A stretch of 64,000 nt of DNA from JBAZDC01 sp041654595 (GTDB taxonomy: Bacteria; Pseudomonadota; Gammaproteobacteria; Burkholderiales; Burkholderiaceae_B), in NCBI GenBank assembly GCA_964551305.1, contig CAZKBT010000003.1, positions 35,162 through 99,161 of the forward strand, written 5' to 3'. The notes under the pieces were generated by a model, which saw only the letters and a list, made by a program, of their open reading frames with translations, made no database searches and was not told the DNA's origin. How positions within the stretch are numbered: the stretch's first letter is position 1; each line of letters opens with the position of its first letter. This document shows, in pieces, positions 61,059 to 64,000 of this stretch. The position numbers were made by a program, and so were the translations under genes.

Positions 61059-61300
61059 CGTGGGTTCCGAATTCGACAATGTTCTGGCGCGGTGTCCGGT
61101 GTTCTGTTCGATCTGGCCGGGCGGCGCGTTGTTGCGGAATTGTAATGGGAGTTGCGCCTGATTTTGCGACGCATGCCGCGGCGTCGGGGCGGGAAGGCCG
61201 CTTGGCGTGTTTCATATAAGGATATGACTATTTCATTGTTTTCAGCTTGGTGTCAGTTTGTTAACGTGCAAGCGACAGAACTTCAAATGGGAGAATGACT

Positions 61301-62239
61301 ATGTCACTACATACACGCATTGCTCGGCTCGTGGCCGCCGCAAGCACGGCATTGCTCGTAGCGGTGCCGGGACTTTCCGCCGCCGCGGCCGGCGACGCCT
61401 TGGTCAGTACCGATTGGCTGGAAAAGAATTTGCAGAACCCCCAGGTGCGCGTCGTGGAAGTCAGCGTGAACCCGGGCCTGTTCGAGCGCGGCCACATCGC
61501 CGGCGCGGTCAACTTCAATTGGCATACGGATCTGGTCGATACCGTCCAGCGCGACATCGCCAGCCAGGACGCCTTCCAGCAACTGTTGCGCAATGCCGGC
61601 ATCAACAATGACACCGTCACCGTTTTGTATGGCGACAACAATAACTGGTTTGCCGCCTGGGGAGCCTGGATCTTCGATATCTACGGCGTCAAGAACGTCA
61701 AGTTGCTGGACGGCGGCCGCAAGAAATGGGAGGCGGAAGGCCGGCCGCTGGTCGCGATCGCGGACACCTACGCCGCAGGCAACGTCACGGTGAATGCCGC
61801 CAATGAAAAGCTGCGCGCCCGGTTGGCCGATGTCGTGGCGGTTGCCAAGAAGCAAAAGGACCTGGTCCTGGTGGACATCCGTTCCGCGGATGAATACAGC
61901 GGCAAGATATTCGCGCCCGCGGGCGTTCCGGAGCTGTCGATACGCGCGGGCCACGTTCCCGGCGCCGTCAACGTCACCTGGAGCAAGCTGGTTGCCGAGG
62001 ACGGCACGTTCAAGCCCGCCGACGAACTCAAGGCCATCTATGCCGAGGTCGGGATAGACGGTTCCAAACCCATCATCACCTACTGCCGCATCGGTGAGCG
62101 CTCCAGCCATTCCTGGTTCGCATTGAGCAAGATCCTCGGCTACGACGTCGCGAACTACGACGGGTCCTGGACCGAATACGGCAATGCCGTCGGCGTCCCG
62201 ATTTCCAACCCGGCGGGCACTGTGTTCGGCAAAACCTGA
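61301..62239 (+). CDS. Secreted thiosulfate sulfurtransferase (tandem rhodanese)
   Basis: A 312-residue periplasmic sulfurtransferase with two rhodanese domains. The signal peptide is residues 1-30 (LVAAASTALLVAVPGLSAAAAG). The N-terminal domain (about 35-150) lacks the active Cys. The C-terminal domain has the persulfide Cys in TYCRIGERSSHSW. The loop CRIGERS is of the thiosulfate/rhodanese rather than mercaptopyruvate type. ATG 61301 lies seven bases after GGGAG and is preferred over the ATG two codons earlier. It is followed by a thiosulfate-type transporter gene, so it may feed or remove sulfane sulfur outside the inner membrane. Confidence 0.9.
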   Translation: MSLHTRIARLVAAASTALLVAVPGLSAAAAGDALVSTDWLEKNLQNPQVRVVEVSVNPGLFERGHIAGAVNFNWHTDLVDTVQRDIASQDAFQQLLRNAGINNDTVTVLYGDNNNWFAAWGAWIFDIYGVKNVKLLDGGRKKWEAEGRPLVAIADTYAAGNVTVNAANEKLRARLADVVAVAKKQKDLVLVDIRSADEYSGKIFAPAGVPELSIRAGHVPGAVNVTWSKLVAEDGTFKPADELKAIYAEVGIDGSKPIITYCRIGERSSHSWFALSKILGYDVANYDGSWTEYGNAVGVPISNPAGTVFGKT

Positions 62240-62261
62240 TCTTCGGGCTTGCATGCCGTCT

Positions 62262-62290
62262 CGTCATCCCGGTTCTGCGCCGGGATGACG
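62262..62290. repeat. Hairpin between rhodanese and YeeE-type transporter genes
   Basis: A perfect 11-base stem, CGTCATCCCGG (62262-62272) with CCGGGATGACG (62280-62290), and loop TTCTGCG. No T-run follows, so it is more likely an mRNA-stabilising or partial-termination element, or one copy of a dispersed CGTCATCC-type repeat, than a full terminator. Confidence 0.55.
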
Positions 62291-62321
62291 CCTGTGCCTT
62301 ATTTACCTTGGAGCGACCATC

Positions 62322-63521
62322 GTGGCGTCTGCATTATCAGGTCGTGAGCGCTTGACATATCCGCTGGCGGCTTTTCTCGTTCTCGGCATCGCCATAGCCG
62401 CCTGGCGGATCGCCGATTGGCCCCAGGACGGCCGTATTCTGTCTTTTTCCGTTCTGAGCGGCGCGCTGTTCGGCATCGTTTTGCAGCGTTCCAGGTTCTG
62501 CTTTTTCTGCATGGCGCGCGATTATCTGGATGAAAGGGACGCCCGGGGCTTGCTGGGTTTGCTGGCGGCGCTTGCGGTGGGCACATTGGGCTATCACGTC
62601 CTGTTCAGCGCCTTTCTGCCGATGCCCGCCGCGCCGCGATTGCCGCCCGGCGCGCATATCGGACCTGTCAGCTGGGTGCTGGCGCTGGGCGCCTTGAGTT
62701 TCGGCGTCGGCATGTCGGTGTCCGGATCATGCATCAGCGCCCACATGTATCGGCTTGGCGAGGGGGCGATTGCTTCCATCCTGGCCCTGTTCGGCGCCAT
62801 GGTCGGTTTCGGTCTGGGCTTTGCTTCGTGGAATTTTTTCTATCTCGCGGCCGTGCAGGAGGCCGCCATTGTGTGGCTGCCCCATCATGTCGGCTACGGC
62901 GGCGCCATTATCGTCCAATTGCTTGCATTGGGACTATTGGCAAGCTGGCTGATGTCCCGCCATCGGAATCAAGGGGATGCGAGCGCCTCGGCCATGGGAT
63001 GGCGATCCGTGCTGCAGACGCGCTGGCCGGCCTGGCTGGGCGGCATACTGGTCGCATTCATCGGCGTGTTGGCGTATTTTCGCAGCGCGCCGTTGGGCGT
63101 GACGGCCGAGCTGGGCAGCCTGGCGCGGACGGCGGCGAATTCCTGGAATCTCTTGCCCGACCGTCTCGAGGGCTTGGATACGTTTGCCGGATGCGCGACC
63201 GTCGTCAAAGAGACCGTTTTTTCCAGAAATGGCTTGTTTGTCCTGGCCTTGATCGCAGGCTCGTGGGCTTCCGCGCTTGCGGCGAACGAGTTCAAGCCGC
63301 GTTGGCCCGGCTGGCGCGATGGCGCGCGCCATTTTTTCGGGGGCGTACTGATGGGATGGGGCGGGATGATCGCGCTGGGTTGCACCGTCGGCACGTTGCT
63401 TTCCGGCGTGATGGCCGGCGCCGTTTCAGGCTGGGTGTTCGGCCTGTTCTGCATGCTGGGATTGTGGGGCGGATGGCGCTTGCGTCAATATGTCGGCGGA
63501 CGCCGATCCGCGACAGCCTGA
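62322..63521 (+). CDS. YeeE/YedE (TsuA)-family sulfur-compound transporter
   Basis: A 399-residue membrane protein with two homologous halves and about ten helices. Conserved Cys motifs of the thiosulfate channel TsuA are visible: SRFCFFCMARD, SVSGSCISAHMYRLGEGA, FAGCATVVKE and ALGCTVGTLLSGVMAGA. It would import thiosulfate or a related sulfur compound. The start is a GTG with GGAG upstream. It lies behind the rhodanese gene, with a hairpin between. Confidence 0.88.
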   Translation: MASALSGRERLTYPLAAFLVLGIAIAAWRIADWPQDGRILSFSVLSGALFGIVLQRSRFCFFCMARDYLDERDARGLLGLLAALAVGTLGYHVLFSAFLPMPAAPRLPPGAHIGPVSWVLALGALSFGVGMSVSGSCISAHMYRLGEGAIASILALFGAMVGFGLGFASWNFFYLAAVQEAAIVWLPHHVGYGGAIIVQLLALGLLASWLMSRHRNQGDASASAMGWRSVLQTRWPAWLGGILVAFIGVLAYFRSAPLGVTAELGSLARTAANSWNLLPDRLEGLDTFAGCATVVKETVFSRNGLFVLALIAGSWASALAANEFKPRWPGWRDGARHFFGGVLMGWGGMIALGCTVGTLLSGVMAGAVSGWVFGLFCMLGLWGGWRLRQYVGGRRSATA

Positions 63522-63526
63522 AGCAT

Positions 63527-64000
63527 TCAGCGCACCGGCAGGAAGCGGAAGAACAACAGGCCCTGTACGTAGTTGATGCCGACCCGGCGCAGGTTTTCAT
63601 CGAGCAGATTGGCGATCAGGTCCAGCCTGCCGATGATTTTTCCGAATTCCCGCTCGAAGCTCAGGTTGTCCGCCGTTTCGTTGAATTCGTTGGCTAGCAG
63701 CAGCGGCATGCCTTGGGCATCGTGGCGCGTGTTCAGCAGCCATGCGGCGATTTCGACATTGCGGGCCGCATTGTAGACATGCTGCGCATCGAGCAGGTCT
63801 GTCGCGTAAAAGCGCGTTTTGCCGTCATGAGCGCGTAAAATCGTATCGGCCAGGCCGATTATCAGCGCGGCGACGCGATCGCCGGCATAGAGAGGGTCGA
63901 CGGCGACCGCCAATATGGCGGTATCGCGCAGCTGGCCCAGTTCGGCGGGAATGCGGCCTTCGTAGATGGCGGTTCTGCCTTGGGCGATGGCGGTGTCGAT
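63527..64000 (-). CDS. Unknown protein (partial, 5' end beyond the window)
   Basis: The last 157 residues of a longer protein; the frame stays open through position 64000 (IDTAIAQGRTAIYEGRIPAELG at the edge, then AVAVDPLYAGDRVAALIIGLADTILRAHD). An internal ATG would give 128 residues but the open frame continues upstream. It is mostly helical, with NVEIAAWLLNTRHDAQGMPLLLANEFNETADN. No signal or membrane segment is seen, and no family is recognised. It is convergent with the sulfur transporter gene, five bases apart. Confidence 0.7.
   Translation of the reverse strand: MDTAIAQGRTAIYEGRIPAELGQLRDTAILAVAVDPLYAGDRVAALIIGLADTILRAHDGKTRFYATDLLDAQHVYNAARNVEIAAWLLNTRHDAQGMPLLLANEFNETADNLSFEREFGKIIGRLDLIANLLDENLRRVGINYVQGLLFFRFLPVR

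Noticed and set aside
1..64000. CRISPR arrays, insertion sequences, prophage or integrase genes
   Set aside because: No spaced direct repeats, transposase or integrase motifs were found while reading both strands.

Overview
The window looks like chromosome of a GC-rich betaproteobacterium of the Alcaligenaceae (Bordetella/Achromobacter/Pusillimonas type). The reasons are orphan Bug-family and TAXI-family periplasmic receptors, MmgE/PrpD and CaiB-type CoA-transferase catabolic genes, and the overall gene style. This is an inference from family content; there is no rRNA or other taxonomic marker here.

1-18.8 kb is a catabolic and uptake locus of unknown substrate. A minus-strand operon (MmgE/PrpD, DUF35 zinc ribbon, SCP2-type thiolase, then a TAXI receptor running off the left edge) diverges from a plus-strand run: class III aminotransferase, CaiB/BaiF CoA-transferase, FCD-type GntR regulator, a complete dipeptide/opine-type ABC importer, a second MmgE/PrpD, two sarcosine-oxidase/opine-dehydrogenase-like flavoproteins and an aldehyde dehydrogenase. 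Three AT-rich palindromes sharing the 9-mer ATATTTGAT sit in front of the divergent operons, the gntR gene and the ABC operon. They suggest one local regulon for import, oxidative deamination and CoA-dependent chain cleavage.

18.9-19.8 kb holds an SMR efflux protein and a DUF2306 membrane protein. 20.0-28.6 kb is a second tightly packed operon: Tat-type sugar-class ABC receptor, bicupin, alpha/beta hydrolase, GntR regulator, HpcH/HpaI aldolase, MalF/MalG/MalK-like importer and an asparaginase-like amidohydrolase. It ends before a minus-strand tRNA-Thr(CGU) with a strong terminator.

29-36.3 kb contains mostly housekeeping transport and small genes: EamA exporter, patatin, a divergent LysR/YeiH pair, SirB2, a fused tautomerase and a SulP transporter. 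At 36.5-39.2 kb lies a 909-residue protein with a diverged ABC1/UbiB kinase domain, in DNA of clearly lower GC. This is the strongest candidate for something undescribed.

39.3-46.4 kb: lipoate-ligase-like protein, TM2 protein, methyltransferase, divergent glpK/glpD, an NlpC/P60 lipoprotein and two tandem paralogous small proteins of unknown function. 46.6-50.6 kb is a Zn/Mn/Fe-type ABC importer operon, one permease of which carries a cytosolic DtxR-like tail. 50.8-55.5 kb groups N-carbamoyl-D-amino-acid hydrolase, LysR, an orphan Bug receptor and N-acyl-D-amino-acid deacylase, probably for use of N-blocked D-amino acids. 55.5-64 kb holds HdeD-like, cytochrome b561-like, small secreted/membrane proteins, azoreductase with LysR, a GT39 glycosyltransferase, a secreted rhodanese followed by a YeeE/TsuA thiosulfate-type transporter, and an unknown protein cut by the right edge.

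Start codons were chosen from ribosome-binding sites, overlaps and family length. No CRISPR array, insertion sequence, prophage or rRNA was seen, and no gene-free stretch exceeds about 300 bases.
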